DNA from: Neobacillus nitrireducens
GTDB lineage: Bacteria > Bacillota > Bacilli > Bacillales > Cytobacillaceae
Direction of reading: 5' to 3'
Assembly: GCF_030915405.1 (NCBI RefSeq)
Contig: NZ_CP133262.1
Location: 4,617,001-4,681,000 of the forward strand
DNA length: 64,000 nt
Shown one piece after another: positions 55,766 through 63,432 of this stretch. Both the position numbers and the translations under genes were made by a program. Every line of letters begins with the position of its first letter. Positions within the stretch are counted from its first letter, which is position 1. The notes under the pieces were generated by a model. That model did not search any database and had not been told where the DNA came from. It saw only the letters and a program-made list of their open reading frames with translations.

Positions 55766-56218
55766 ATGTTGAAAAAAATCATGACAGCTATGATGGCTAT
55801 GACAATTATTCTAAGTTCATTGTTTACCACTATGGGTGATAAAGCGGAAGCGGCCTATTACCATACAAAAGCAATCTCAGTAGCAAAAGCAAATCTCGGC
55901 GTACCATATCGATGGGGTGGATTAACACCCAGTGGATTTGATTGCTCTGGTTTAGTGAAGTATTCTTTCGGCAAGGCTGGCAAAGTATTGCCACGGACGG
56001 CAGCTGAAATGTTCTACAACAAGGGATACCGTGTGAAATCTTTGAGAACTGGAGATTTAATGTTCTTTTCACAAAATAAAGCAAGCAGACCTAGTCATGT
56101 TGCCATATACATAGGTGGCGGAAAAATGATTCAGTCTTCATCTTCAAAAGGTGTTTCAATTGCTTATACAAGCAACAGTTATTGGAAACCAAGATTTATT
56201 GGTGCCAAACGTTTTTAA
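55766..56218 (+). CDS. Secreted NlpC/P60 cell-wall hydrolase
   Basis: 150 residues. Signal peptide MLKKIMTAMMAMTIILSSLF with cleavage near AEAA. The NlpC/P60 domain follows directly: LGVPYRWGGLTPSGFDCSGLVKYSF holds the catalytic Cys, RPSHVAIYIG the catalytic His, and the third polar residue follows. Such enzymes cut D-Glu to diaminopimelate bonds in peptidoglycan. No separate wall-binding domain. GGGGGA precedes the ATG at 55766. Confidence 0.9.
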   Translation: MLKKIMTAMMAMTIILSSLFTTMGDKAEAAYYHTKAISVAKANLGVPYRWGGLTPSGFDCSGLVKYSFGKAGKVLPRTAAEMFYNKGYRVKSLRTGDLMFFSQNKASRPSHVAIYIGGGKMIQSSSSKGVSIAYTSNSYWKPRFIGAKRF

Positions 56219-56257
56219 CGAAAAAGTTAAGCGGTTTCAATATCGGCAACTAAGGAA

Positions 56258-56287
56258 GGGACATCGTTTAAGAGCGGTGTCCTTTTT
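56258..56287 (+). terminator. Terminator of the NlpC/P60 gene
   Basis: GGACATCG and CGGTGTCC (one G-U) around an 8-nt loop, then TTTTT. Confidence 0.82.
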
Positions 56288-56380
56288 ACTTGTAATAAAT
56301 TTTCTTCTTGTCCACTGTACTATTTATAATAAAAACTGCTTAAAGATGTAAAAATGAGTTCATCTTTAGGAGTGGCTGCT

Positions 56381-57265
56381 ATGTATATAGACGGCGTGTT
56401 TTCTGGGGGAGGAATAAAAGGGTTTGCGTTGATTGGAGCGTGCGAAGAAATAGAAAACAAAGGATTACGATTTGCAAGGGTGGCTGGAACGAGTGCAGGG
56501 TCGATCGTTGCCGCATTAATTGCTGCCGGCTACACAAGTAAAGAAATCTACCAGTTGATTGACGAAATTGATCTTTCAAAACTTATGGATGCACGTAAAA
56601 CAATTATTCCCTTTCCCTTTGCAAAATGGTTGTTTGTCTATTGGAAGTTAGGGCTTTATAAAGGCAATATGCTTGAAAAATGGCTTTGTGAAAAACTTGA
56701 AGCCAAGGGATTAAAGACCTTCGCGGATTTGCCCCCACATGCACTTCGAGTGATTGGATCGGACCTTTCGAATGGCCAAATGATCGTTTTTCCTGATGAT
56801 CTACCGAAATATGGAATTTCGCCCGGCTCCTTCCCGATTGCAAAAGCAATTAGAATTAGCTGCAGTATCCCCTATTTCTTTGAACCTGTTAAAATCCACT
56901 CAAGGGACGGTATCAATATTTTAGTTGATGGCGGAGTACTAAGTAATTTTCCCATGTGGCTATTTGACAGGGATAATGCACAAAAAGTAAGACCTGTTCT
57001 GGGTATTAAATTAAGCTCAAGTGAGTATGAACGTGAAAAACATAAAATAAAGAACGCGATTCAACTTTTTGGAGCCCTTTTTGAAACCATGAAGGATGCC
57101 CACGATTCGAGGTACATTTCAAAAAAACATGTTAAGAATATCATCTTTATCCCCACTGAAGGTTTTTTATCCACTGAATTTGGTTTGACAGAGGAAAGGA
57201 AACGTGCCCTTTACGATTTAGGCCGAGAGAAAGCAAAACAATTTTTGAAAACATGGGGATATTAA
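56381..57265 (+). CDS. yqhO: Patatin-like phospholipase YqhO
   Basis: 294-residue cytosolic lipid acyl hydrolase of the patatin/RssA type. Oxyanion motif FSGGGIKGFAL at the start, nucleophile serine in GTSAGSIVAAL, and catalytic Asp in LVDGGVLSNFPMWLF. The ATG at 56381 follows TTAGGAGTGG; an in-frame ATG 27 nt earlier precedes that site. Same position as B. subtilis yqhO. The natural substrate is not known. Confidence 0.88.
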   Translation: MYIDGVFSGGGIKGFALIGACEEIENKGLRFARVAGTSAGSIVAALIAAGYTSKEIYQLIDEIDLSKLMDARKTIIPFPFAKWLFVYWKLGLYKGNMLEKWLCEKLEAKGLKTFADLPPHALRVIGSDLSNGQMIVFPDDLPKYGISPGSFPIAKAIRISCSIPYFFEPVKIHSRDGINILVDGGVLSNFPMWLFDRDNAQKVRPVLGIKLSSSEYEREKHKIKNAIQLFGALFETMKDAHDSRYISKKHVKNIIFIPTEGFLSTEFGLTEERKRALYDLGREKAKQFLKTWGY

Positions 57266-57297
57266 TTCGTTAGCCACATATAAAAGTTTACATGAAA

Positions 57298-57334
57298 AAA
57301 TCGAGCGCTTATAAAGACGCTCGATTTTTCTTTT
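57298..57334. terminator. Terminator between yqhO and yqhP
   Basis: AAATCGAGCG and CGCTCGATTT, perfect arms with an 11-nt loop and T runs on both sides; it overlaps the yqhP stop. Confidence 0.88.
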
Positions 57335-57704
57335 TACCCTTTTTGCCGTCGATAACGGTTAAATGAGCAGGAGATTTCTTTTTTGTCTTGTTGCTTTTCT
57401 TTAATGATGCAAGAGTCCCAAGAGAGGAGGTCTTTACAGTCCCGTCTCCACTCTTATGCTGTAATCGTTTTTTTGATTTTTTGGCGGCCTTAAGAAATGC
57501 ACGCTGCTCTTTTTTCTGAGGGCTTGATTTGGAAAACTTTCTCACAAGGAGATAAACAGCTAAAACAATCAATGCGATGACAGCTATTCTCTGAATGAAA
57601 CCGGCAGGATTAGCTGTAAATGTACCAACAAGGCCAAGTAAAGCAAGAATGATAAGTCCCCCAACAACAACATTAACAAATGTCCGATTTTTCAAGAAAG
57701 CCAC
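57309..57704 (-). CDS. yqhP: Small membrane protein YqhP
   Basis: 131 residues: two N-terminal hydrophobic helices (VNVVVGGLIILALLGLVG and IAVIALIVLAVYLLV) and a long, very basic C-terminal tail (many KK pairs). Conserved next to yqhQ in Bacillus. Function unknown; the tail may contact nucleic acid or acidic lipids. Confidence 0.8.
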   Translation of the reverse strand: MAFLKNRTFVNVVVGGLIILALLGLVGTFTANPAGFIQRIAVIALIVLAVYLLVRKFSKSSPQKKEQRAFLKAAKKSKKRLQHKSGDGTVKTSSLGTLASLKKSNKTKKKSPAHLTVIDGKKGKKKNRASL

Positions 57705-57761
57705 CTCCCTAAGAGCATCTTAAGCATTTTTTAAATCTTTTAAACACTTTAATACAAAAAT

Positions 57762-58706
57762 TTAGACAATTTCTTCACTTTTAACAGAGTACTCAGATTC
57801 TTTCTCTCTTCTTAATAATTCGTTAAAAGATAGTATTGCCACTTCTACTTGATCATTTTGTGGTTCCTTTGTTGTTAATAGTTGAAGCCAAAGTCCCGGG
57901 AGACCTAAATACTTCAACACTGGAACATCTCTTAGTTTGTTTGTTACCTGCAAAACTTCAAACGCGATTCCCAGCACAACAGGTATAAGGAGAAGCCGGT
58001 CAACAATCCGTAACCAAAGTGGGGATGTGGGAACCAGCATATAAACAAAAACACCAACAACGACTGTAAAAAGGATGAAACTACTTCCACAGCGGTAATG
58101 GAGACGGGAATGAGCCTGCACATTTTCAACCGATAATTCGACTCCGGCTTCAAAAGTATTAATTACTTTATGTTCAGCACCGTGAAATTGAAACACTCTT
58201 TTTATCAATGGAGTAAGTGAGACAAAATAAATATAGGTTATTAATAAAATCAGTTTAAAAAAGCCTTCCACTAACACTTGAGCAAAATCAGAAGGGAAAA
58301 TTGGTTTTGTCAAAACAGCAAGGAACACAGGAATCAGCGTAAAAGCAAATTTTCCAAATAAGAATGAAATAACACCAATGGCGGCTACACCAAGATACAT
58401 GGTCAATTTAGAGACTTCTTTTTCTTTTATGATTTCATCTTCTTTTGGATCGATATCAAATCTTTCCGTTGAGAAGTTTAAATGTTTTGATCCATTTGCA
58501 CTTGACTCAATAATAGCGATAATCCCCCGAAGAAAAGGGATTTTTTTTAGAATTGTAAAATAAGGATTTGCCTTCCGAGGCAAATGAAAATATTCAACAG
58601 ATTGATCCTTTCTGCGTACCGCGGTAACATAATGATGTTTTCCGCCAAACATAACTCCTTCGACAACCGCCTGGCCGCCATAAACGGGTTTTTGAGAATT
58701 GGACAT
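57762..58706 (-). CDS. yqhQ: DUF1385 membrane protein YqhQ
   Basis: 314 residues with about five hydrophobic segments. Family signatures YGGQAVVEGVMFGGKH near the N-terminus, FHGAEHKVINTFEAG and HSRLHYRCGSSFILF. The histidine- and glutamate-containing loop suggests metal or an enzymatic role, but none is proven. In B. subtilis yqhQ lies between yqhP and yqhR as here. Confidence 0.87.
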   Translation of the reverse strand: MSNSQKPVYGGQAVVEGVMFGGKHHYVTAVRRKDQSVEYFHLPRKANPYFTILKKIPFLRGIIAIIESSANGSKHLNFSTERFDIDPKEDEIIKEKEVSKLTMYLGVAAIGVISFLFGKFAFTLIPVFLAVLTKPIFPSDFAQVLVEGFFKLILLITYIYFVSLTPLIKRVFQFHGAEHKVINTFEAGVELSVENVQAHSRLHYRCGSSFILFTVVVGVFVYMLVPTSPLWLRIVDRLLLIPVVLGIAFEVLQVTNKLRDVPVLKYLGLPGLWLQLLTTKEPQNDQVEVAILSFNELLRREKESEYSVKSEEIV

Positions 58707-58987
58707 ATACTTTACACCAACCTAATCTATAGTTGCACATCAGCTGAAAAGAAAAATCTGTATGTACTTAATTATATTCTACTAGAAAAACGAAAAAACC
58801 TCTAGGAATGACATAATATTTCCATTTAAAAAGTTTTTTTACCACGTAAGGGATTGAAATCAAGAGGGCATAATAAAAATGAATTTTACTATGGCCATAA
58901 ATGTTGCTAAGTCTGGGGTAGAATAACAAGAAAATATAACATTAAAGTTCCTTCCTGAATTACAGAAAATAGATGGAGGTTGTTGCT

Positions 58988-59485
58988 ATGATGAAAGAGC
59001 ATAATCCGGGAAATTATCCTGTAGCTATGTCTTTTCCAGTAATGGTATTTTGGACAGGGTTATTTGGAGGATTGTTTTGGGGATTGATTGGCTGCTTGGC
59101 TTCCTACTTAAGTTTTACAGAGATTCGTCCAAATGTCATTCTTGAACCATGGGCACTAGGGAATTGGAAGTACGAATGGCTGGGTACACTCATTTCCATC
59201 ATATTAATTGGAATATGTTCAGTAGTTGCAGCGTTTATTTATTATGCTGTGCTTAGAAAATTCACCGGGTTTTGGTTTGGAATGGGTTATGGCATTTTAT
59301 TGTTTTTGGTGGTCTTCTTTGTTTTAAACCCACTTTTTCCAGGTATGAAACCAATTTTTGATTTGAACAGAGATACACTCATTACATCTGTTTGTATTTA
59401 TATCGTATATGGAATCTTTATTGGTTATTCCATAAATTATGAGTATCAAAATACTAATGAACAAGAGAATGAGGAAGCTACCTAA
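58988..59485 (+). CDS. yqhR: Membrane protein YqhR
   Basis: 165 residues with four hydrophobic segments (about 20-40, 65-88, 97-118, 135-152). Unknown function, conserved in Bacillus next to yqhQ and papA. GGAGG lies 9 nt before the ATG at 58988; a start 15 nt earlier would include it. Confidence 0.8.
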   Translation: MMKEHNPGNYPVAMSFPVMVFWTGLFGGLFWGLIGCLASYLSFTEIRPNVILEPWALGNWKYEWLGTLISIILIGICSVVAAFIYYAVLRKFTGFWFGMGYGILLFLVVFFVLNPLFPGMKPIFDLNRDTLITSVCIYIVYGIFIGYSINYEYQNTNEQENEEAT

Positions 59486-59563
59486 GTTTCGAATAGTCGG
59501 ATTAGGCAGGTTATGATAAAATAATTTTGTCCTCATTGGATTTGAAAAGGAGAGTGGAGAGCA

Positions 59564-60625
59564 ATGGAAAAAATAGAAAAATTAAGATCTAATTTTGCGA
59601 CACTAGGTATTGATGGGATTTTAATCACTAGCCCATTTAATCGACGCTATATTTCAAACTTTACCGGCACTGCCGGCGCCGTATTAATTAGCGCTGAAAA
59701 GGCACTTTTTCTTACAGATTTCCGCTATATTGAACAAGCGACTAAACAATGCCAAGGTTTTGAAATAATTAAAACTTCAGGAACGATTCCTGAAGAGGTA
59801 GCAATACAAGTGAAAAATCTAGGAGTTCAAAAGCTTGGATTTGAAGAAGATTTTCTATCCTACGCCTCCTTTAAAGTATATGATAAAGAAGTTGAAGCTG
59901 AACTTGTTCCGTTTTCCGGCGTAATTGAAAAGTTACGCTTGATAAAGACAGATGCAGAGATTAAGATATTAAAGGTAGCAGCTGATATTGCTGATGCTGC
60001 ATTTAAACATATTTTAGACTTCATTCGTCCAGGAAAAACAGAATTAGAAGTATCCAATGAATTAGAATTCTTTATGAGGAGAGCTGGCGCTACTTCCTCT
60101 TCATTCGATACAATTGTTGCTTCGGGTTATCGCTCTGCTCTTCCACATGGTGTGGCAAGTGACAAAGTTATTGAAATAGGTGACATTGTAACAATGGACT
60201 ATGGCTGTTATTACAATGGATATGTTTCAGATATTACAAGAACAGTTGCTGTCGGAGAACCTGACGCAAAGCTTAGAGAAATTTATGATGTGGTACTTGA
60301 AGCCCAAGTACGTGGAATGGCTGGGATTAAACCAGGTTTAACAGGTAAGCAAGCAGATGCAATAACGCGAGACTACATAACAGAAAAAGGATATGGTGAA
60401 TACTTCGGTCATTCGACAGGACATGGGATCGGCCTTGAAGTACATGAGGGTCCTGGATTATCCAAGAAGTCTGATATCATCTTAGAACCTGGAATGGTGG
60501 TAACATGCGAACCAGGTATTTATATCCCAGGTCTTGGTGGCGTTCGGATTGAAGATGATACATTGATTACGAATGAACTTAATGAAGCACTCACACATTC
60601 TACAAAAGAACTAATTATACTGTAA
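59564..60625 (+). CDS. papA: Xaa-Pro aminopeptidase (M24 family)
   Basis: Removes N-terminal residues before proline. 353 residues: creatinase-like N-terminal domain (1-125) and pita-bread catalytic domain with metal ligands in MDYGCYYNGYVSDITRT (two Asp), HSTGHGIGLEVHEGP (His), EPGIYIPG (Glu) and GVRIEDD (Glu). B. subtilis YqhT occupies the same place, just before efp; removal of blocked proline peptides and EF-P function are both proline-linked, though a functional tie is not shown. Confidence 0.93.
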   Translation: MEKIEKLRSNFATLGIDGILITSPFNRRYISNFTGTAGAVLISAEKALFLTDFRYIEQATKQCQGFEIIKTSGTIPEEVAIQVKNLGVQKLGFEEDFLSYASFKVYDKEVEAELVPFSGVIEKLRLIKTDAEIKILKVAADIADAAFKHILDFIRPGKTELEVSNELEFFMRRAGATSSSFDTIVASGYRSALPHGVASDKVIEIGDIVTMDYGCYYNGYVSDITRTVAVGEPDAKLREIYDVVLEAQVRGMAGIKPGLTGKQADAITRDYITEKGYGEYFGHSTGHGIGLEVHEGPGLSKKSDIILEPGMVVTCEPGIYIPGLGGVRIEDDTLITNELNEALTHSTKELIIL

Positions 60626-60646
60626 TGATTTTAGGAGGATTTTATT

Positions 60647-61204
60647 ATGATATCTGTTAATGATTTTAAAACAGGATTAACAATTGAAGTTGATGGCGGG
60701 CTATGGCGTGTCCTTGACTTCCAACACGTAAAGCCTGGTAAGGGAGCAGCTTTTGTTCGTTCCAAACTTCGTAACCTTCGTAATGGAGCAATTCAAGAAA
60801 AAACCTTCCGTGCTGGTGAAAAAGTAGAAAAGGCTCAAATTGATAACCGTAAAATGCAATATCTTTATGCTAGTGGTGATAATCATGTGTTTATGGATAT
60901 GGAATCTTACGAGCAAGTAGAACTTCCTGCTTCAAGCATTGAATATGAATTAAAATTCTTGAAAGAAAATATGGAAGTTCAAATTATGATGTTTAATTAT
61001 GAAACTCTTGGAGTTGAATTACCTAACAATGTAATCTTAGAGGTGGCTGAAACAGAACCGGGAATTAAAGGGGATACCTCTTCCGGCGGAACGAAGTCAG
61101 CTACGCTTGAAACAGGTCTTCATGTTCAGGTTCCGTTCTTCATCAACCAAGGTGATAAGTTAATCATCAACACTACCGATAGTTCATACGTATCGCGTGC
61201 ATAA
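60647..61204 (+). CDS. efp: Elongation factor P
   Basis: Relieves ribosomes stalled at polyproline. 185 residues in three beta-barrel domains; the loop [14 protein letters not shown] near residues 28-40 holds the lysine that B. subtilis EF-P modifies with 5-aminopentanol. C-terminal [20 protein letters not shown] is the family signature. AGGAGG precedes the ATG, 21 nt after papA. Confidence 0.97.
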   Translation: MISVNDFKTGLTIEVDGGLWRVLDFQHVKPGKGAAFVRSKLRNLRNGAIQEKTFRAGEKVEKAQIDNRKMQYLYASGDNHVFMDMESYEQVELPASSIEYELKFLKENMEVQIMMFNYETLGVELPNNVILEVAETEPGIKGDTSSGGTKSATLETGLHVQVPFFINQGDKLIINTTDSSYVSRA

Positions 61205-61212
61205 TCAATTTC

Positions 61213-61252
61213 AAAAGCCTTAATCCGAATTTTGTCGGATTAAGGCTTTTTT
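61213..61252 (+). terminator. Terminator of efp
   Basis: AAAAGCCTTAATCCGA and TCGGATTAAGGCTTTT, perfect 16-nt arms with a 6-nt loop, then Ts. Confidence 0.93.
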
Positions 61253-61337
61253 AACAAAATCTCCATAGTTTCTCCTAAGTTTCTGCACACTTTTTCAATA
61301 TATTGAGTGTGTAGAAAAAATAAAGGAGAAGATAAAT

Positions 61338-61835
61338 ATGAATATGACACATTATATGGGATTACTTGCCGACAATCAGCCTTGGAATTTGTTAATCTTT
61401 ATGGCCGTACCAGTAATTTGTGCTGAAATCCTAGCTATTTCGGAAATAGCGATACTATTTACAAGAAAATTAGACGGTGCTTTGAAAAAATTGAATAAAG
61501 TAACAGGCATATTTGCTGGCTTTTATTTTACAGGAATATTCATTTACTTAATGAAAACTGCTTACATCCCACTGACAGTAAACGGAGAGTGGAAGGGCTG
61601 GATTGATGTTGTCGCAGTAACTTTCTATTTGCTAGGAATTATCCCATTCCTTGGCATGGCTCTGCTTGATTTAGGTCTTATTTATAGAAATAAAACAGAA
61701 GAAGAAAGGTTAAAAATACATGCAATTTTTGTTAGTATTTTCCTAGTGGTGGCACATATTGCTATGATTTTTGGAATGATCGATCCTGCGCTAGGAACAG
61801 GCTCCAGTTCTAGCCATGATATGATGAATATGTAG
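61338..61835 (+). CDS. Four-helix membrane protein, family not recognised
   Basis: 165 residues with four hydrophobic segments (about 18-40, 55-74, 88-113, 127-148) and little outside them. Several histidines lie at or near the helix ends (MTHYMG at the start, KIHAIF and VAHIAMIF in the last helix) and the C-terminus is SSSSHDMMNM, so haem or copper binding is conceivable. AAAGGAGA precedes the ATG. It starts an accessory stretch after efp: in B. subtilis efp is followed by yqhV and spoIIIA. Function unknown. Confidence 0.7.
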   Translation: MNMTHYMGLLADNQPWNLLIFMAVPVICAEILAISEIAILFTRKLDGALKKLNKVTGIFAGFYFTGIFIYLMKTAYIPLTVNGEWKGWIDVVAVTFYLLGIIPFLGMALLDLGLIYRNKTEEERLKIHAIFVSIFLVVAHIAMIFGMIDPALGTGSSSSHDMMNM

Positions 61836-61871
61836 TTCAAATCCAATTTCTTTGCCAACTGCAGGGGGATT

Positions 61872-61950
61872 TTAGCCAATATGTCACTAGAGCTTACTTA
61901 AAACTTCACTAAATAGTAAGAATTAGTTACTTATTGGCTAATTTCTTTTT
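61872..61950 (+). terminator. Long-range stem with T tract before the PCYCGC gene
   Basis: TTAGCCAATA (61872-61881) pairs perfectly with TATTGGCTAA (61932-61941), followed by TTTCTTTTT. The 50-nt loop contains a second stem, CTTACT with AGTAAG. It could be an ordinary but large terminator or an attenuator in the leader of the next gene. Confidence 0.5.
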
Positions 61951-61997
61951 GCTAAACTGAAGTAGTAGAAAAAATTAAAGGAAGGGGTGCACAGATA

Positions 61998-62447
61998 ATG
62001 AAGCGAATTACATCTCTCTTGTTCCTTGGCATTTTGTTTGTCATTGTGGCCGCTGGCTGCAGTTCGAAACTCAGTGATCAAAGTTGGAAACTTGATAAAA
62101 AACATTCGCCACTGCCTGATTTTGTTCTAAATACATCAGAAAAAATTCAAGAAACGTATGTTATGGCTGCAACTTACCCAGAGGTAGTTGCGCAGGTTCC
62201 TTGCTATTGTGGTTGTGTAAATGATGGTCATAAAAGTAACCTTGATTGTTTCATCAAAGGAATGGGACCAGAAAATGCTGTTGAAGAATGGGATGCGCAT
62301 GGTATAGCCTGAGATACTTGTATCAATATCGCCCGGGAGGCGGTTGAAATGCATCTTGATGGAAAAAGCCCTGCGAAAATTTATGATTTATTAACAAGAA
62401 AATATGAAGATATTGGGGAACCAACCCCAACACCTGAACCGAAGTAA
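61998..62447 (+). CDS. PCYCGC-motif lipoprotein with in-frame TGA, candidate selenoprotein
   Basis: 149 codons from the ATG at 61998 (AAGGGG upstream) to TAA at 62445-62447, with one TGA at codon 105 (62310-62312). Signal peptide and lipobox IVAAGC (Cys about 21) place it outside the membrane. It has VPCYCGCVNDGHKSNLDCFIKG, cut here as two parts: PCYCGC near residue 69 and HKSNLDCF. After WDAHGIA comes TGA, then DTCINIAREAV: a U-x-x-C in a place where family members, as I recall them, have C-x-x-C. A bacterial SECIS-like hairpin follows. If TGA is a stop, only 104 residues remain. Role: probably thiol/metal redox near cytochromes. Confidence 0.75.
62323..62347 (+). promoter_or_regulatory. Candidate bacterial SECIS element
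   Basis: UCAA, a UA bulge, then UCGCC pairs with GGCGG then UUGA, leaving apical loop CGGGA with G as its second base. The loop starts 21 nt after the UGA, inside the 16-37 nt window described for bacterial SECIS hairpins read by SelB. Confidence 0.55.
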
Positions 62448-62457
62448 GGGGTAACCC

Positions 62458-63111
62458 ATGAAAAAAATACTAATCGGATTTTATATTTTGATTATTATTG
62501 GAATTATTGTTTGTTTAAGTAATAGCAATATATTCGATAGTAAGAAAACAGAAGCTATTGCGGCAGGTGAAAAAATTTTTAATAAGAATTGTATATTTTG
62601 TCACGGGGATACAGGAAAAGGAGAAGGCTCAAAAACTGGGACAGCTTTAAGCAGTCAGAATTTTTTAAGTTCCGTATCCGATAAAGACCTGTATAACTAT
62701 GTGAAATATGGTAGAGAAGGCACAGTCATGCCTGCTTACGGTCCAAGAATGTCCGATAAAGATTTAAAAAATCTCGTTGCTTTTATTAGAGATTGGCAGT
62801 CAGAAGAAATCAAGTTAGATGCACCAAAAACATTTTCAGGCGATCCTGAAAATGGAAAAGCACAATATAATTTATATTGTCTAAACTGTCATGGCGAAGC
62901 AGGGGCGGGTAAGGATAAAATGGGAACCGCTCTCGCTAGTCCACAATACCTTAAATATACAACTGATAAGCAAATATGGATTGGTGCGGCATACGGTCGT
63001 GAAGAAACACGAATGGGTTCTTCGTTAAAGGGTCTTGAAGGTGTACGGCAGCTCAAAGAAAAGGATATTACCGATATTGTTACCTATATTCGATCTTTGG
63101 AGAAGAAATAA
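62458..63111 (+). CDS. Dihaem c-type cytochrome
   Basis: 217 residues. An N-terminal hydrophobic anchor (ILIGFYILIIIGIIVCL) is followed by two cytochrome c domains, with CIFCH near residue 42 and CLNCH near 137, and candidate axial Met in TVMPAYG and TRMGSS. The domains resemble each other (GKGEGSKTGTALSS and GAGKDKMGTALASP), suggesting duplication. It starts 10 nt after the PCYCGC gene with AAGGGG between, so the two form one operon. Probably passes electrons on the outer face of the membrane. Confidence 0.88.
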   Translation: MKKILIGFYILIIIGIIVCLSNSNIFDSKKTEAIAAGEKIFNKNCIFCHGDTGKGEGSKTGTALSSQNFLSSVSDKDLYNYVKYGREGTVMPAYGPRMSDKDLKNLVAFIRDWQSEEIKLDAPKTFSGDPENGKAQYNLYCLNCHGEAGAGKDKMGTALASPQYLKYTTDKQIWIGAAYGREETRMGSSLKGLEGVRQLKEKDITDIVTYIRSLEKK

Positions 63112-63432
63112 ATTGAATACAACATGAGGGCCTGAATCTTTCAATGGATTCAGGTTTTTTTGCGCATTAATAACAGATGGAAAAATCAGCTATGTCAAGA
63201 GCCATAAACACAGTAAGGGAAGGATTTCAAAATAAGTTTTTTGACTATTTTTTAATTGTGAACATTCTGTGGTGGATTTTTGACAAAAACGCAACGATTT
63301 TAATCCTTTAACAAAATGTTCAAGAGTGATTCAACAAATAAGGGCGGATAACGATTATATTTATTTCTAAGAGGACTATAGTGAAAAATAGTACTTACTA
63401 GATATAAGTTTTTCAAGTCAAGGAGGATTAAA
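63112..63432 (+). other. 321-bp gap before the last gene
   Basis: Holds the terminator of the cytochrome gene (63131-63161) and, at the end, AAGGAGG for the next gene. Two TTGAC hexamers (about 63241 and 63281) lie in an AT-rich stretch, but no -10 is good enough to call a promoter. Confidence 0.55.
63131..63161 (+). terminator. Terminator of the cytochrome gene
   Basis: CCTGAATC and GATTCAGG, perfect arms with an 8-nt loop, then seven Ts. Confidence 0.88.

Noticed and set aside
61998..62312. A complete 104-residue lipoprotein ending at the TGA
   Set aside because: The frame continues with protein-like sequence to a TAA beside the next gene's Shine-Dalgarno, and the TGA sits in a UxxC with a SECIS-like hairpin. 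I treat the longer product as more likely.
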